Positions 14,853-23,203 of a DNA stretch of 64,000 nt are shown here, piece by piece. A program made the translations under genes and the position numbers. The notes beneath the pieces are model-generated. The model saw only the letters and a program-made list of their open reading frames with translations. It had not been told where the DNA came from and made no database searches. Position 1 is the first letter of the stretch. Every line of letters begins with the position of its first letter. Origin of the DNA: Pseudomonas sp. N3-W (lineage in GTDB: Bacteria; Pseudomonadota; Gammaproteobacteria; Pseudomonadales; Pseudomonadaceae); contig NZ_CP103965.1 of the NCBI RefSeq assembly GCF_024970185.1, positions 3,096,001 through 3,160,000 on the forward strand. The letters run 5' to 3'.

Positions 14853-14868
14853 CTGTATGTTTGTACAG
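14853..14868. promoter_or_regulatory. LexA-binding site (SOS box)
   Basis: CTGTATGTTTGTACAG at 14853-14868 matches the gammaproteobacterial consensus CTGT-N8-ACAG exactly. It lies 20 bases before umuD and 62 bases before the divergent SRAP gene, so LexA could repress both. Confidence 0.9.
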
Positions 14869-14888
14869 TATCTGAGAAGTCGTGCGTC

Positions 14889-15314
14889 ATGAGTTATTCA
14901 ATTCTAGGCCCAATTGCCGTGGGCGGCCGGACTGTGCCGCTGTGTCTGTTTCAAGTCCCGGCCGGCTTTCCTTCGCCGGCGGCGGACCACATTGAAGCGC
15001 ACATCTCGCTGGATGAGATTTTGAACATCCGCGCGCCCCACGTCTACCTAGTGTCGATTACCGGGGAGAGTATGCAGGGAGCTGGAATCTTCGAGGGCGA
15101 TCTGGCAATAGTCGACCGGTCGCTTGAGCCGGCCCACGGCCACATCGTTGTGGCGCTACTGAATAACGACCCGGTGTGCAAGCGCCTGTGCTTTCGGGGC
15201 AAAGACGTAATCCTGCTGTCGGAAAATCCCAAGTATCCACCGCGATATGTGCTTGAGGGTGACGAGCTGTCGATCTGGGGCGTGATCACCGGCAGCGTGC
15301 GCAGCCATGTCTAA
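14889..15314 (+). CDS. umuD: UmuD/RulA-like translesion polymerase subunit
   Basis: A 141-residue protein of the LexA/UmuD S24 peptidase family without a DNA-binding domain. The self-cleavage site is Ala25-Gly26 (VPAGFPSPA). The nucleophile is Ser61 in [11 protein letters not shown] and the general base Lys98 in DPVCKRL, close to the E. coli positions Ser60 and Lys97. RecA-stimulated cleavage makes the active UmuD' of polymerase V. It overlaps umuC by eight bases and lies behind a LexA box. A mobile rulA would look the same. Confidence 0.93.
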   Translation: MSYSILGPIAVGGRTVPLCLFQVPAGFPSPAADHIEAHISLDEILNIRAPHVYLVSITGESMQGAGIFEGDLAIVDRSLEPAHGHIVVALLNNDPVCKRLCFRGKDVILLSENPKYPPRYVLEGDELSIWGVITGSVRSHV

Positions 15315-16584
15315 GACGCCGCCGGTATTTGGCCTGATCGACTGCAACAGCTTCTACGCCAGCTGCGAGCGGGTGTTTCGCCCGGACCTGACGAAGGTGC
15401 CGATTGTGGTTCTATCGAACAACGACGGCTGTGTCATCGCACGCAGTTACGACGCCAAGCCTTGGGTCAAAATGGGCGAGCCGTATTTCCATATCAAGCA
15501 CAAGCTGCGGCAACACGGCATCGTTGCGTTCTCGTCGAACTACGCCCTGTACGGCGACATGAGCGAGCGGGTAATGACCTTGATCGAGTCGCTGGTCCCG
15601 GCGGTCGAGGTGTACAGCATCGACGAAGCGTTTGCCGATCTAGCCGGTATCGAAGGGCTCGATACACTCGGCCGGAAGATCCGCAGTCAGGTGCTGCGGT
15701 GCACCGGCATCCCGGTCGGTGTTGGCATAGCGCCCACCAAGACCCTTGCCAAACTGGCCAACCACACAGCGAAGCGTTTACAGGCTCAGACCGGCGGGGT
15801 AGTGAATATCTGCGACCCGGTAAAGCGCGATTGGGTGCTGCGCAATACCGATGTAGCCGAGGTATGGGGCGTGGGCCGGCGCATGAAAACGCACCTAAAC
15901 GCCCTAGGCATCAAGACTGCAATGGACTTGGCCAACGCTGACGCCTGGTCACTGCGCAAGAACTTCAGTGTGGTGATCGAGAAGACCGCACGGGAACTGG
16001 CCGGGACGTCATGCCTTGAACTGGACGAGCCTAATCCGCCTAAACAAGAGATCTGCTGCAGCCGGATGTTCGGCAAGCGGCTGAAGGAGCTGTCGCCGAT
16101 CAAAGAGGCCGTGGCCACCTACATGATGCGCGCCTCGGAAAAGCTCCGCGCCCAGAAGTCACTGTGCAAAAAAATCAGGGTCAGCATCCGCACCGGCATG
16201 TTCAATCCCGGGGAAGCCAAGTACGCCAATGGTGTGGTGGTGGATCTGCCGTACCCGACCGACGATGTGCACCTGCTGACCAAGGCTGCGGTCGACGCGC
16301 TCGATCAGATATTCCGCCCCGGATTCAACTACAGCAAAGCTGAGGTGATGCTGCTGAATCTGTGCCAGCAAGGCGAGTATACGGACGACTTGTTCGCCGC
16401 CTCCCAGCCCACTGACGCGTCCCGGGTGATGGCGGTGATGGACCAGATTAACGGCCGATGGGGTAGGGGGACACTCCGCGCCGCCAGTGTGCCCTCTAAT
16501 CCCGACTGGGGAATGCGTCGGGAGATGATGAGCCAGAGCTACACCACGAAACTGGATCAGTTGTGGAAGGTGTCGTGTGTTTGA
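15307..16584 (+). CDS. umuC: UmuC/RulB-like Y-family DNA polymerase
   Basis: The 425-residue catalytic subunit of polymerase V. It shows the N-terminal [17 protein letters not shown] with the first catalytic Asp, [26 protein letters not shown] with the catalytic Asp-Glu pair, and the [17 protein letters not shown] fingers/palm motif. The C-terminal little finger and UmuC tail ([20 protein letters not shown]) are complete, and the length matches E. coli UmuC (422). It copies past DNA lesions with low fidelity. umuDC (rulAB) loci are common on Pseudomonas mobile elements. Confidence 0.95.
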   Translation: MSKTPPVFGLIDCNSFYASCERVFRPDLTKVPIVVLSNNDGCVIARSYDAKPWVKMGEPYFHIKHKLRQHGIVAFSSNYALYGDMSERVMTLIESLVPAVEVYSIDEAFADLAGIEGLDTLGRKIRSQVLRCTGIPVGVGIAPTKTLAKLANHTAKRLQAQTGGVVNICDPVKRDWVLRNTDVAEVWGVGRRMKTHLNALGIKTAMDLANADAWSLRKNFSVVIEKTARELAGTSCLELDEPNPPKQEICCSRMFGKRLKELSPIKEAVATYMMRASEKLRAQKSLCKKIRVSIRTGMFNPGEAKYANGVVVDLPYPTDDVHLLTKAAVDALDQIFRPGFNYSKAEVMLLNLCQQGEYTDDLFAASQPTDASRVMAVMDQINGRWGRGTLRAASVPSNPDWGMRREMMSQSYTTKLDQLWKVSCV

Positions 16585-16724
16585 GGCTGTAATGCCAATT
16601 CGCAATAATGCTTCGGCGTTTGGTTGTTTACGACTGAGGATTCTTGCCTGTCAGCGGAGTTTATAGCCACGTCGTAACGACTGCCTGGCGTACCCGTGAA
16701 TTTCAGAAGGATGAAGTGGGGCAA

Positions 16725-16864
16725 AAATGGGGCAAACCGTACGCCAATCAACGCCATTTAATGCCAAATGAACGAATCCAACGAGTTGTCAAATATGCTC
16801 TACAGCCCTTTTTTTACAGGGCTGTAGGGCTTTTTTGCGTTAGTACTCCAACACAATTGGCGTA
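16725..16864 (+). repeat. Left copy of ~140-bp imperfect direct repeat with 10-bp arm-type repeats
   Basis: Positions 16725-16749 are identical to 21554-21578. Within this copy a 10-bp unit recurs three times: ACGCCAATCA, ACGCCATTTA, ATGCCAAATG (16741-16770), the kind of array that serves as integrase arm-binding sites. About 119 bases after the block start, TACTCCAACACAATTGGCGT (16844-16863) matches a second block at 21674. Read on the minus strand this block encodes TPIVLEY and a stop, the same end as the relic at 21661. Confidence 0.6.
16800..16835 (+). terminator. Rho-independent terminator
   Basis: CTACAGCCCT (16800-16809) and AGGGCTGTAG (16818-16827) pair perfectly, followed by GGC and a six-T run. 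It could end umuC transcription, about 215 bases after its stop codon. Confidence 0.75.
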
Positions 16865-16954
16865 TGCGCAGGTTAAAGATCGGAAAACCAGTTCAGAATG
16901 CGTGAAGGAGGGTAGAAGGCTAGTGCTTCCAGTCCATAATCGGAGCGATCGAAC

Positions 16955-17010
16955 GTCTGTTTCTGGCCGATTGCTGCCTGTCGTAAAGGGCTGCAATCGA
17001 CCCAGGCTGT
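16955..17010. repeat. Dispersed imperfect palindrome (GGCCGATTGCTGCC family)
   Basis: The left arm TGGCCGATTGCTGCC and the right arm GGCTGCAATCGACCC fold on each other with few mismatches. Related half or full copies occur at about 19438-19465, 20351-20372, 21449-21475, 21843-21858, 22158-22204 and 22629-22645 with the core CGCTTTTGGCCGATTGCTGCC or its complement CGACCCAAAGCGGAC. All are intergenic. This looks like a small non-autonomous or REP-like element. Confidence 0.6.
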
Positions 17011-17199
17011 GTGAAAACGCGGCTGGTGATTTGAGTTCCGGTGTCTAAGTGAACTCCGCGAACGTTCAGCGTGTGAACATTCTAGATTTGGCGTAGAGGT
17101 GCGCTATGTGCTTCCTTTTTGTGCTGCTCAACTACTCGGTAGAGTTTTCATCTAGGCTGTCCCCGAAGCGGACCTTTCAGGGGACCGAAAGGAGGAAAA

Positions 17200-17559
17200 A
17201 TGGTTCGACCAATCGAAGAGCAAATTGAGGTCCTGTTGAACGGTGGCTCTTATGCTTGGGCCGTTTCACACGGATTCATTCGGCAGGGAGAGCCGATGTC
17301 ATGGGCCAAGATTTTCACAATCACGCAGCCAGATGTGGTGGCATACCTTAGATCCCACCCAATCCCAGGCATTGATACGCATGTTTATCGATATCAAGAC
17401 ATGAATGACGGGCCAAAGTGGCGACTAGAGGACGCCAACTATTTGATTGGCTGGCGTGAGAGAGGCGTTTTTTCGGTAGAGCAAGTTGCCTATTCAGAAG
17501 ACGAACTCCGAGAATTCTGGATCATTTTTCTGGCTCGGTCCCTCGGATTACCAGCTTGA
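17200..17559 (+). CDS. Hypothetical protein
   Basis: A 119-residue protein with a good ribosome-binding site (AGGAGG six bases before ATG 17200). It begins MVRPIEEQIEVLLNGGSYAW and ends WIIFLARSLGLPA, rich in Trp and Tyr with no signal peptide or membrane segment. I do not recognise a family. It sits between umuDC and the IS1182-type transposase. The good start suggests a real accessory gene. Confidence 0.6.
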   Translation: MVRPIEEQIEVLLNGGSYAWAVSHGFIRQGEPMSWAKIFTITQPDVVAYLRSHPIPGIDTHVYRYQDMNDGPKWRLEDANYLIGWRERGVFSVEQVAYSEDELREFWIIFLARSLGLPA

Positions 17560-17648
17560 AAATTTGAGTGCCCGCTTTCGATTCTCTCTGTGTGAAACGC
17601 CAGCGACTGTCTAAACTTTTGATCGTCGAGATCGTAGCGGGGACGATC

Positions 17649-19085
17649 ATGAAGCGATTCATCGAGGGTGAAGGTCGGACACAAGTAACGCTGCTGCCTG
17701 AGTGCTTGGACGATTACGTAGTCGAAGATAATCCAGTGCGCGTGGTCGATGTTTTCGTCGATGAACTCGACCTAGGCGCACTTGGTTTTGAGGGCGTCGA
17801 TCCTGCTGCAACGGGACGTCCGGCCTACCATCCAGCGAGCTTGCTGAAGATTTATATCTACGGTTACCTCAATCGAATTCAGTCCAGCCGCCGTCTTGAG
17901 CGTGAGGCCCAGCGTAACGTCGAGTTGATGTGGCTGACCGGACGATTGGCTCCGGACTTCAAAACTATCGCCGACTTTCGCAAGGACAACGGCAAGGCTA
18001 TTCGCAGTGTCTGCCGGCAATTCGTTACGCTTTGCCGCAACCTCGACCTCTTCTCCCAATCGATCATCGCCATCGACGGCAGCAAATTCAAAGCCGTCAA
18101 TAATCGCGACCGTAACTTCACCCAAGGCAAAGTGAAGGCACGTATGCAGCAGATCGATCAGAGCATAGATCGCTATCTGGCAGCGATGGATTCGGCGGAT
18201 CGGGCAACGTCCGAAGTAGCCGAAGCCAAAGCAGAGCGATTGAAAGAAAAGATAGAGACGCTGAAAAAGCAGATGCACAAACTCAAGGAAATCGAGGCGC
18301 AGCTTCTCGAAAGTCCTGACAGACAAATCTCCCTCACCGATCCGGATGCACGCTCAATGGCCACGAGCGGCCGAGGCACCGGAACGGTTGGCTATAACGT
18401 ACAAACAGCGGTCGACGACAAGCACCATCTGATCATTGCCCACGAGGTCACGAACGTTGGAAATGACCGGGCGCAACTCAGCAATATGGCCAACCAGGCG
18501 CGTGCAGAGATCGGGGCTGAATCACTAACGGTGGTAGCAGATCGAGGCTACTACAAGGGTCTTGAAATCCTTGCCTGCGAACAGGCCGGCGTCACTACCT
18601 TCGTACCAAAACCCCTGACATCTGGCAGCAAAGCGGAAGGTAGATTCGGCAAGCAGGATTTCGTCTATCTTGTTGCTTCGGACGAGTATCGATGCCCTGC
18701 GGGACAGTTACTATCCAGGCGGCATTCGACGACGGAAGACGGCATGTTATTGCACTGTTACTACTTCACCGGCTGCCAATCCTGCTCGATGAAAAACCAG
18801 TGTACGACGGGTACGGAGCGTCGAGTGAAGCGCTGGGAACATGAAGCGGTAGTCGATGCAATGCAAGCGCGATTAGACCATGACCCGGGCAAAATGAAGG
18901 TTCGCCGTCAGACTGTTGAGCATCCTTTTGGAACGCTCAAGTATTGGATGGGAGCCACCCACTTCCTGACCAAAACACTGCCGCGAGTAAGCACCGAGAT
19001 GAGCCTTCATGTGCTCGCCTACAATCTCAAACGCATGATGAGTATCTTCGGTATCGCAGGACTGCTTGAGGCGATCAGGGCGTAA
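17649..19085 (+). mobile_element. IS1182-family transposase gene
   Basis: A 478-residue transposase started at ATG 17649 (MKRFIEGEGRTQVTLLPECL). It has the DUF772 N-terminal domain (GRPAYHPASLLKIYIYGYLN, NVELMWLTGRLAPDFKTIAD), the first DDE Asp in IAIDGSKFKAVNN, a coiled coil (residues ~180-245), VADRGYYKG for the second Asp, a Cys-rich zinc-like segment (TGCQSCSMKNQC) and the C-terminal VEHPFGTLKYWMG with the Glu. It is full length and appears intact. I could not identify terminal inverted repeats by eye, so the element ends are open. Confidence 0.9.
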
Positions 19086-19111
19086 TGATGCCGTTTGCTC
19101 GCCCGTGAGTA

Positions 19112-19143
19112 GCCCTTTGGGCCGCTGACGCGGCCCAAAGGGC
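19112..19143 (+). terminator. 14-bp perfect hairpin after transposase
   Basis: GCCCTTTGGGCCGC (19112-19125) and its exact complement (19130-19143) flank a TGAC loop. It has no T tail longer than a few bases, so it may be a weak terminator or part of the IS right end. Confidence 0.55.
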
Positions 19144-19183
19144 ATTAATAATGTCTGCGCATTTATGGGAATCGGTGAGTTCG

Positions 19184-19414
19184 ATGAGCAACGACGGCAA
19201 TCACAGGGAAGGCCAGAGCCTAATCGACAAAATCAAGGAGGGCGAACCATTGATGACACGGGCGGTGGATGCGCTGCGGCGGTACCACGAGGCGCAGGGA
19301 ACGCAATCAGCAGACGAAGTGGAGAGGCTGCGTCTCGAAGCGGAAGCGCTGTTCACAGCTATCAACGAGCACCAGCGCCAAGCTTTTGGTGGGGCCCCGC
19401 CTCCGTTACATTGA
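19184..19414 (+). CDS. Small hypothetical protein
   Basis: A 76-residue acidic, helical protein from ATG 19184 (MSNDGNHREGQSLIDKIKEG); an upstream ATG at 19151 in the same frame is possible. It ends FTAINEHQRQAFGGAPPPLH. Proteins of this look are common orphans near mobile DNA in Pseudomonas. No domain is evident. It follows the IS hairpin and precedes a half-copy of the dispersed palindrome. Confidence 0.5.
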   Translation: MSNDGNHREGQSLIDKIKEGEPLMTRAVDALRRYHEAQGTQSADEVERLRLEAEALFTAINEHQRQAFGGAPPPLH

Positions 19415-19768
19415 GCGGACGCCCGAGTTGCAACGGTAACAATCGACCCGAAGCGGACATCATCGAAAGTTCCGCACGTCGCGCAGGCAGCAGACAGTGA
19501 CCGCATGAAGCGCCCAAGTTGGGCTTATGAAAAATAGGTACTCGTAGCGGAAACTTAGCGTTGGCCGTTCAGTCTGTATGGATAGTGGCATGCTGCCGTG
19601 TGTGTGTTGGTCCAGACGGATGTGCAAACTGCCTTTCTATCTAGGTCTGATCAAGGAGTTCGAAATACTAAGCCATTCAGACTTTCTCTCGTATGCCAAT
19701 CGCTCTCGCATGGTCGCGTGGGGCTGATTTCTTGCCAGTAATCTCGAGACCTCTCGTAAGGAATTTTC

Positions 19769-20182
19769 ATGAGACTTAAGGTTGTTCTGCTGGGTTCGAT
19801 TCTATTCGTTTCGCCGCTGTATCCTGCCTTTGCCGACAGTTGCAGTGCAAATATTAAAGGGGGTTACGATTGTAGATACGACGATGGTACAACCTCAACC
19901 AGCAGTTCAAATATCAAGGGTGGGCAGGATACGGAGTACAGTGACGGTCGCCGCTCAACCAGCAGTGCGAACATCATGGGTGGGCAGGATACGGAATACA
20001 GTAACGGTCGCCGCTCAACCAGCAGTTCAAACATCAAGGGTGGGCAGGATACGGAATACAGTGACGGTCGCCGCTCAACCAGCAGTGCAAACATCAAGGG
20101 TGGGCAGGATACGGAATACAGTGATGGTCGCCGCTCAACCAGCAGTGCGAACATCACGGGCGGGCAGGATACGAGCTATTAG
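19769..20182 (+). CDS. Secreted protein with 20-residue tandem repeats
   Basis: A 137-residue protein with a clear Sec signal peptide (residues 1-22, cleavage after AFA) and then six tandem units of exactly 20 residues, the last one short. The consensus is SxNIKGGQDTEYSDGRRSTS; the first unit (26-45) is more divergent and holds a Cys (YDCRYDDG). At DNA level the 60-bp units are nearly identical, showing recent expansion. A ribosome-binding site (AAGGA) precedes ATG 19769. The Gly-Gly-x-Asp turns suggest a repeat solenoid or fibre. Function is unknown. Confidence 0.8.
   Translation: MRLKVVLLGSILFVSPLYPAFADSCSANIKGGYDCRYDDGTTSTSSSNIKGGQDTEYSDGRRSTSSANIMGGQDTEYSNGRRSTSSSNIKGGQDTEYSDGRRSTSSANIKGGQDTEYSDGRRSTSSANITGGQDTSY
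19913..20170 (+). repeat. 60-bp tandem repeat array inside the secreted protein gene
   Basis: Four nearly identical 60-bp units run head to tail, with a fifth partial copy; differences are scattered single bases. Because the unit is a multiple of three, copy-number change would keep the frame. Confidence 0.9.
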
Positions 20183-20584
20183 AAAGACGATTTAAACGGG
20201 AGTTTGGCTGGTCGTGTTAGAAGCTAAATAAACCCTTCCTGGAGGACGAGGCCTTATGTCCTTCAGGATCTTGCAGTAGCACTCTTGCGACTGCGCAGTA
20301 TTTCCGTCATGAGTATGTCATTGCAGATAGTAGGATAAATATGTTTCTGCTCTGAGCGACCGCTTTTGGCCGATTGCTGCCTTTCGAGAAAAACCGAAGC
20401 ATAGACGGCAGAGGTGAAGAGGTTTAGGGCAAAATTAGGGCAGATCCGGGGCCGCTGTAGGCCGAAGGGCGCCATGAACAAAGGGCGAAAGCAACGTATT
20501 TTCTGGCCTTGGGCGGTATGCAGGGACGCAAGAAGGGGTTCGAATCCCTATCCCGTAATTGGTTTTCCAATGACCGTATTTGAC
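20183..20584. other. Intergenic stretch with a dispersed-repeat half copy
   Basis: No convincing gene. At 20351-20372 lies CGCTTTTGGCCGATTGCTGCC, a half copy of the dispersed palindrome. Near 20530 is GGGGTTCGAATCCCT, which recalls a tRNA T-arm, but no tRNA can be folded around it. Confidence 0.45.
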
Positions 20585-20697
20585 CCAAAGCCGTCGGTCC
20601 TAATGCCGAAATTGGCGAACCACTCGACCGCGGCCGGCACGCTGGCCAACTGCTGGAACTCGACGGCTGCCAGTCGGCGCTCGCTGGAAAGGATCAG
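20585..20697 (-). pseudogene. Relic of a tyrosine-recombinase N-terminus
   Basis: Read on the minus strand, this stretch encodes LSSERRLAAVEFQQLASVPA followed by AVEWFANFGIRTDG. This is the typical N-terminus of a family of Pseudomonas tyrosine recombinases (SERRLTAAEFQQLAxVPAAxEWFAN, from memory). The match then ends and no catalytic part follows, so it is a fragment left by a lost element. Confidence 0.6.
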
Positions 20698-20707
20698 ATC
20701 TGACACC

Positions 20708-21388
20708 TCAAACTCCCTTCAGATGTTTTTTATGGATCTCGTGGCAACGGTCAATGACTTTCTTTACGCGAGGATGAGGCGAGTAGTCGTTACGGAAACC
20801 TGGTGGTATGAGGAGGCTTCTATCGCGGTAAGGAACAATGCCCACAAAGGCACTTGGCAACGCGTCCAGTTCGAGTGATAGCAGCACCAGGGTCTTGAAG
20901 GCGTTGGGCACCTGGTCTTTTTCGAATCTGGCCCATTCGATCCTCATGTCATCCATGGCCTTTCCTGTTTGGTCACCCCGTTTGGACTTTTGGTGCACTA
21001 GGGAGTTGCGAGCTTTGACTAGGCTCCTGAGGCCATTGAGGGCTAGCCCATCTTTGGCTAGTGACTGCCAGCCAGGTCGGTCGGTCGCTGCAATCCACTT
21101 CGCCTCGACGCCTAACCTGTCCAGATCCGCAGCAACATCCTCACCCCGCGTCGCGACTATGAACTCAAATGCTGCGGCCTCGATGGCCATTGCGGAAAAG
21201 ACGATAGTCTTGATGGCGTTGGCTTGTTTTCCCTCGTATTGGCCCAACCGACACGGTGCGCCTTCATCCAAAAAGTTCCCGAACGCTTGCTCGGCGATGT
21301 TGGCGTAGGTTTGCACCAAGGAACCTACGCGCACAGGATAGATCCACCTATGTTCTTCCGAAGTACCCACCGACAGCTCCCATCCCAA
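20708..21388 (-). CDS. HEPN-like protein, function unknown
   Basis: A 226-residue mostly helical protein. The segment LRSLVKARNSLVHQKSK contains R-N-x3-H, the motif of HEPN-domain ribonucleases and related non-catalytic folds; the helix before it (TIVFSAMAIEAAAFEFIVAT) resembles the first HEPN helix. HEPN proteins often act in toxin-antitoxin or phage-defence systems, usually with a nucleotidyltransferase partner, but none is adjacent. It lies among integrase relics, so an accessory origin is likely. The family call is from the motif only. Confidence 0.5.
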   Translation of the reverse strand: MGWELSVGTSEEHRWIYPVRVGSLVQTYANIAEQAFGNFLDEGAPCRLGQYEGKQANAIKTIVFSAMAIEAAAFEFIVATRGEDVAADLDRLGVEAKWIAATDRPGWQSLAKDGLALNGLRSLVKARNSLVHQKSKRGDQTGKAMDDMRIEWARFEKDQVPNAFKTLVLLSLELDALPSAFVGIVPYRDRSLLIPPGFRNDYSPHPRVKKVIDRCHEIHKKHLKGV

Positions 21389-21553
21389 AATTATTGATAA
21401 CGTATTTTATCGCTAATAGACGGTGCCTTAGCCATGGCTAAGTTCAGGTTCGCTTTTGGCCGAATGCTGCCTGTCAGAGGGATTGGTTTGCCCATCGTTA
21501 GGATTACTGGCGGGACCGTGAGCCCGGGAGGAGGAGCTGGCGAGGGGGGGTAT

Positions 21554-21694
21554 AAATGGGGCAAACCGTACGCCAATCCATGCCATTCAATGCCAATCAT
21601 GCGTTTGTGCATGCAGTAGTGATATGCGTTGAGCCTCAATAAACACATGGGGGTTGGGGCTTAACGACCGAAATACTCCAGCACAATCGGCGTG
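21554..21694 (+). repeat. Right copy of ~140-bp imperfect direct repeat
   Basis: Positions 21554-21578 are identical to 16725-16749, and the 10-bp units continue (ACGCCAATCC, ATGCCATTCA, ATGCCAATCA between 21570 and 21599). The second matching block begins at 21674, 120 bases in, against 119 bases in the left copy. The two copies bracket about 4.8 kb including the IS1182 transposase, the repeat protein and the HEPN-like gene. Confidence 0.6.
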
Positions 21695-21849
21695 TGGGAA
21701 ATAGCGGGATCAAGGTGAATGGTTCCGTAGTAACGACCCACCGGAAACTGGCCCCAGTGAGAAATACACCAAGCCGGTGGTCGAGGAAATAATGCGTACC
21801 CTTGGATACTAGCTTTCACAGATCGGGAGGTTTTCGCTTTTCGACCCAA
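21661..21849 (-). pseudogene. Small frame or gene relic ending TPIVLEYFGR
   Basis: A minus-strand frame of up to 62 codons whose only start is a TTG inside a dispersed repeat. It contains WCISHWGQFPVGRYYGTIHL and ends HTPIVLEYFGR. A second copy of the last residues (TPIVLEY, stop) is at 16844-16863, so this is probably the 3' end of a longer gene that has been cut more than once. I do not recognise the protein. Confidence 0.35.
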
Positions 21850-21893
21850 AGCGGACGGTTTTCTGAACGCGTAAGACGAATTCTTGCGCGTTT

Positions 21894-22100
21894 TTACTGG
21901 GGTTCCAATTCAGACCACAACGGGCTGCGTCCGATTTCCATCATTAGCGTTCCATAGTCTTTAAATTTATCAATGTTGACCTTATCTTTGCTCTTCCAGG
22001 TCGATTCACATTCATCACAGACCCAGAGCAAAACGTTTGTGGTTCGTATACGCATCGCTTGGATTGAGCCTTGATGGCATCTTTTGCATTCAATTGACAT
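21894..22100 (-). CDS. Small zinc-ribbon protein
   Basis: A 68-residue protein from ATG 22100, with AGAGGT seven bases upstream. It has two Cys pairs, CKRC near the start and CDEC in the middle (LLWVCDECESTWKSKD), that would make a zinc ribbon of the transcription-factor/rubredoxin-like type. Basic and acidic residues alternate after it. It could be a nucleic-acid-binding adaptor. No specific family is recognised. Confidence 0.55.
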   Translation of the reverse strand: MSIECKRCHQGSIQAMRIRTTNVLLWVCDECESTWKSKDKVNIDKFKDYGTLMMEIGRSPLWSELEPQ

Positions 22101-22157
22101 TCGATGACCTCTAATAGCGTTGCGACGAACTAATACCGTCGTGTGCGCACCTGCCCG

Positions 22158-22204
22158 ACTGCTGCCCGTTGAGAAGGAAAGCGGTCGACCCAAAGCAGAC
22201 ATTG
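22158..22204. repeat. Dispersed palindrome copy
   Basis: CCCGACTGCTGCCCGTTGAG followed after a short gap by GGTCGACCCAAAGCAGACAT: both arms of the dispersed palindrome family are present but diverged. Confidence 0.5.
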
Positions 22205-22232
22205 CAGAGATGAAATTACGCTCGCTTAAGCC

Positions 22233-22574
22233 TCAGCTGGAAAAAGCAACCTTAATCGCCGCATCAGCTTGACCAGCGAGTAAAGCTATCTCAGCGGTGA
22301 TGACAACCTCGCTCCAGGACGATTTGACTGCGACGCACACTATTAAATCCAGCTCACAGTAGCGCCCATCCAGTTCGGTTTTGACCCAAGCAAGGGTGCC
22401 CCCTAAGGTGGCCATCGTGACTGGGATAGAGATATACCGGCTTTTGTCCTTCGGTCGCATGCCGCCACGGCGACATTCGAAGTGAACGGCCATTCGTTCG
22501 TAGGTCTCAACGTCAACGCCATGCACGACGACGAAATAGGTTAAGCAATCATCTTGGTTCACTGTAGTAATCAT
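22233..22574 (-). CDS. Hypothetical protein
   Basis: A frame of 113 residues from ATG 22574 (MITTVNQDDCLTYFVVVHGV); a TTG at 22601 is an alternative. It has alternating beta-rich stretches (RYISIPVTMATLGGTLAW, VVITAEIALLAGQADAAIKV), no signal peptide and no motif I recognise. The ribosome-binding site is weak. It lies in the accessory region between dispersed-repeat copies. Confidence 0.45.
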   Translation of the reverse strand: MITTVNQDDCLTYFVVVHGVDVETYERMAVHFECRRGGMRPKDKSRYISIPVTMATLGGTLAWVKTELDGRYCELDLIVCVAVKSSWSEVVITAEIALLAGQADAAIKVAFSS

Positions 22575-22650
22575 ATTTTTACAGTCTATCTCACAGACCA
22601 ACTCGCCATTGGTGTCATGGCAGATAAGTTCCGCTTTTGGCCAAAAGCGA

Positions 22651-22860
22651 TCATTCGGGAGCCATCAGCATTGCAAGAGTCAGCTTTATGAACTCTTCGT
22701 TCTTGTCGATGGTGTCTAGCGCGCCGCGAATGTTATCGGCGACCTCGGCTGATCCGCGAGCCTCGACCCAATTGGAAAGCTCCAGGATGGCAGCCTCAAG
22801 GGCGAGCTGGTTTTCGTTGATCTTGAAGAGCAGGGAAGGGAGCAGATCAGAGTTTGGCAT
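22651..22860 (-). CDS. Small helical hypothetical protein (ELSNWVEARG family)
   Basis: A 69-residue protein from ATG 22860 (AGAGGA six bases upstream), MPNSDLLPSLLFKINENQLA then LELSNWVEARGSAEVADNI. It is all helical. A diverged relative at 41994-42224 has the same plan (IADWVDHQGG, RLNDIDKDG), and broken copies lie at 24190, 24992 and possibly 30422. Function unknown. Confidence 0.6.
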   Translation of the reverse strand: MPNSDLLPSLLFKINENQLALEAAILELSNWVEARGSAEVADNIRGALDTIDKNEEFIKLTLAMLMAPE

Positions 22861-23112
22861 TATTTTTCCTCTGTGATTTCTGAAGCGTATCAGCGGAGAT
22901 GAGTAATAGGGAGCTTGGTTTCGTTTTTGGCGGGACGACAAAGGAGGGGTGATTATTCATAGTCCTGCGCTAGCGAGGTAGGTGTCAGGGCTCTAATTGT
23001 GTTCCGCAACCTGAAAGGCGGCCCTTACGGTGCGCGGCCTGTAGGGTGTTGAAAATCAGTGGCTTGCGGAACGCTAATGATGTTAACCTACTGAAATAGC
23101 TCGTTTTTATTG

Positions 23113-23160
23113 TGGATTGCAAATCCGCCTACGCCGGTTCGATTCCGACCTCGGCCTCCA
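23113..23160 (+). pseudogene. 3' half of tRNA-Cys(GCA)
   Basis: From the 3' anticodon arm on, this matches a bacterial tRNA-Cys: GGATTGCAAATCC (anticodon GCA at 23119-23121), the T-arm GCCGGTTCGATTCCGAC and the acceptor end CTCGGCCTCCA. The 5' half is missing; the preceding bases do not form a D-arm or the GGCCGAG strand. Such 3' halves mark the far end of elements that integrate in tRNA genes. Confidence 0.8.
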
Positions 23161-23170
23161 CTTTAAACGA

Positions 23171-23203
23171 GCTCCGTAGATCCTTGATCTACGGAGCTTT
23201 TTT
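23171..23203 (+). terminator. Rho-independent terminator
   Basis: GCTCCGTAGATC (23171-23182) and GATCTACGGAGC (23186-23197) form a perfect 12-bp stem with a three-base loop, followed by T6. It directly follows the tRNA-Cys 3' half. Confidence 0.9.

Noticed and set aside
19913..20170. CRISPR array at the 60-bp repeats
   Set aside because: Units are contiguous coding repeats without spacers.
20500..20560. Possible tRNA around GGGGTTCGAATCCCT
   Set aside because: Only a T-arm-like stretch is present; no acceptor, D or anticodon arm can be folded around it.
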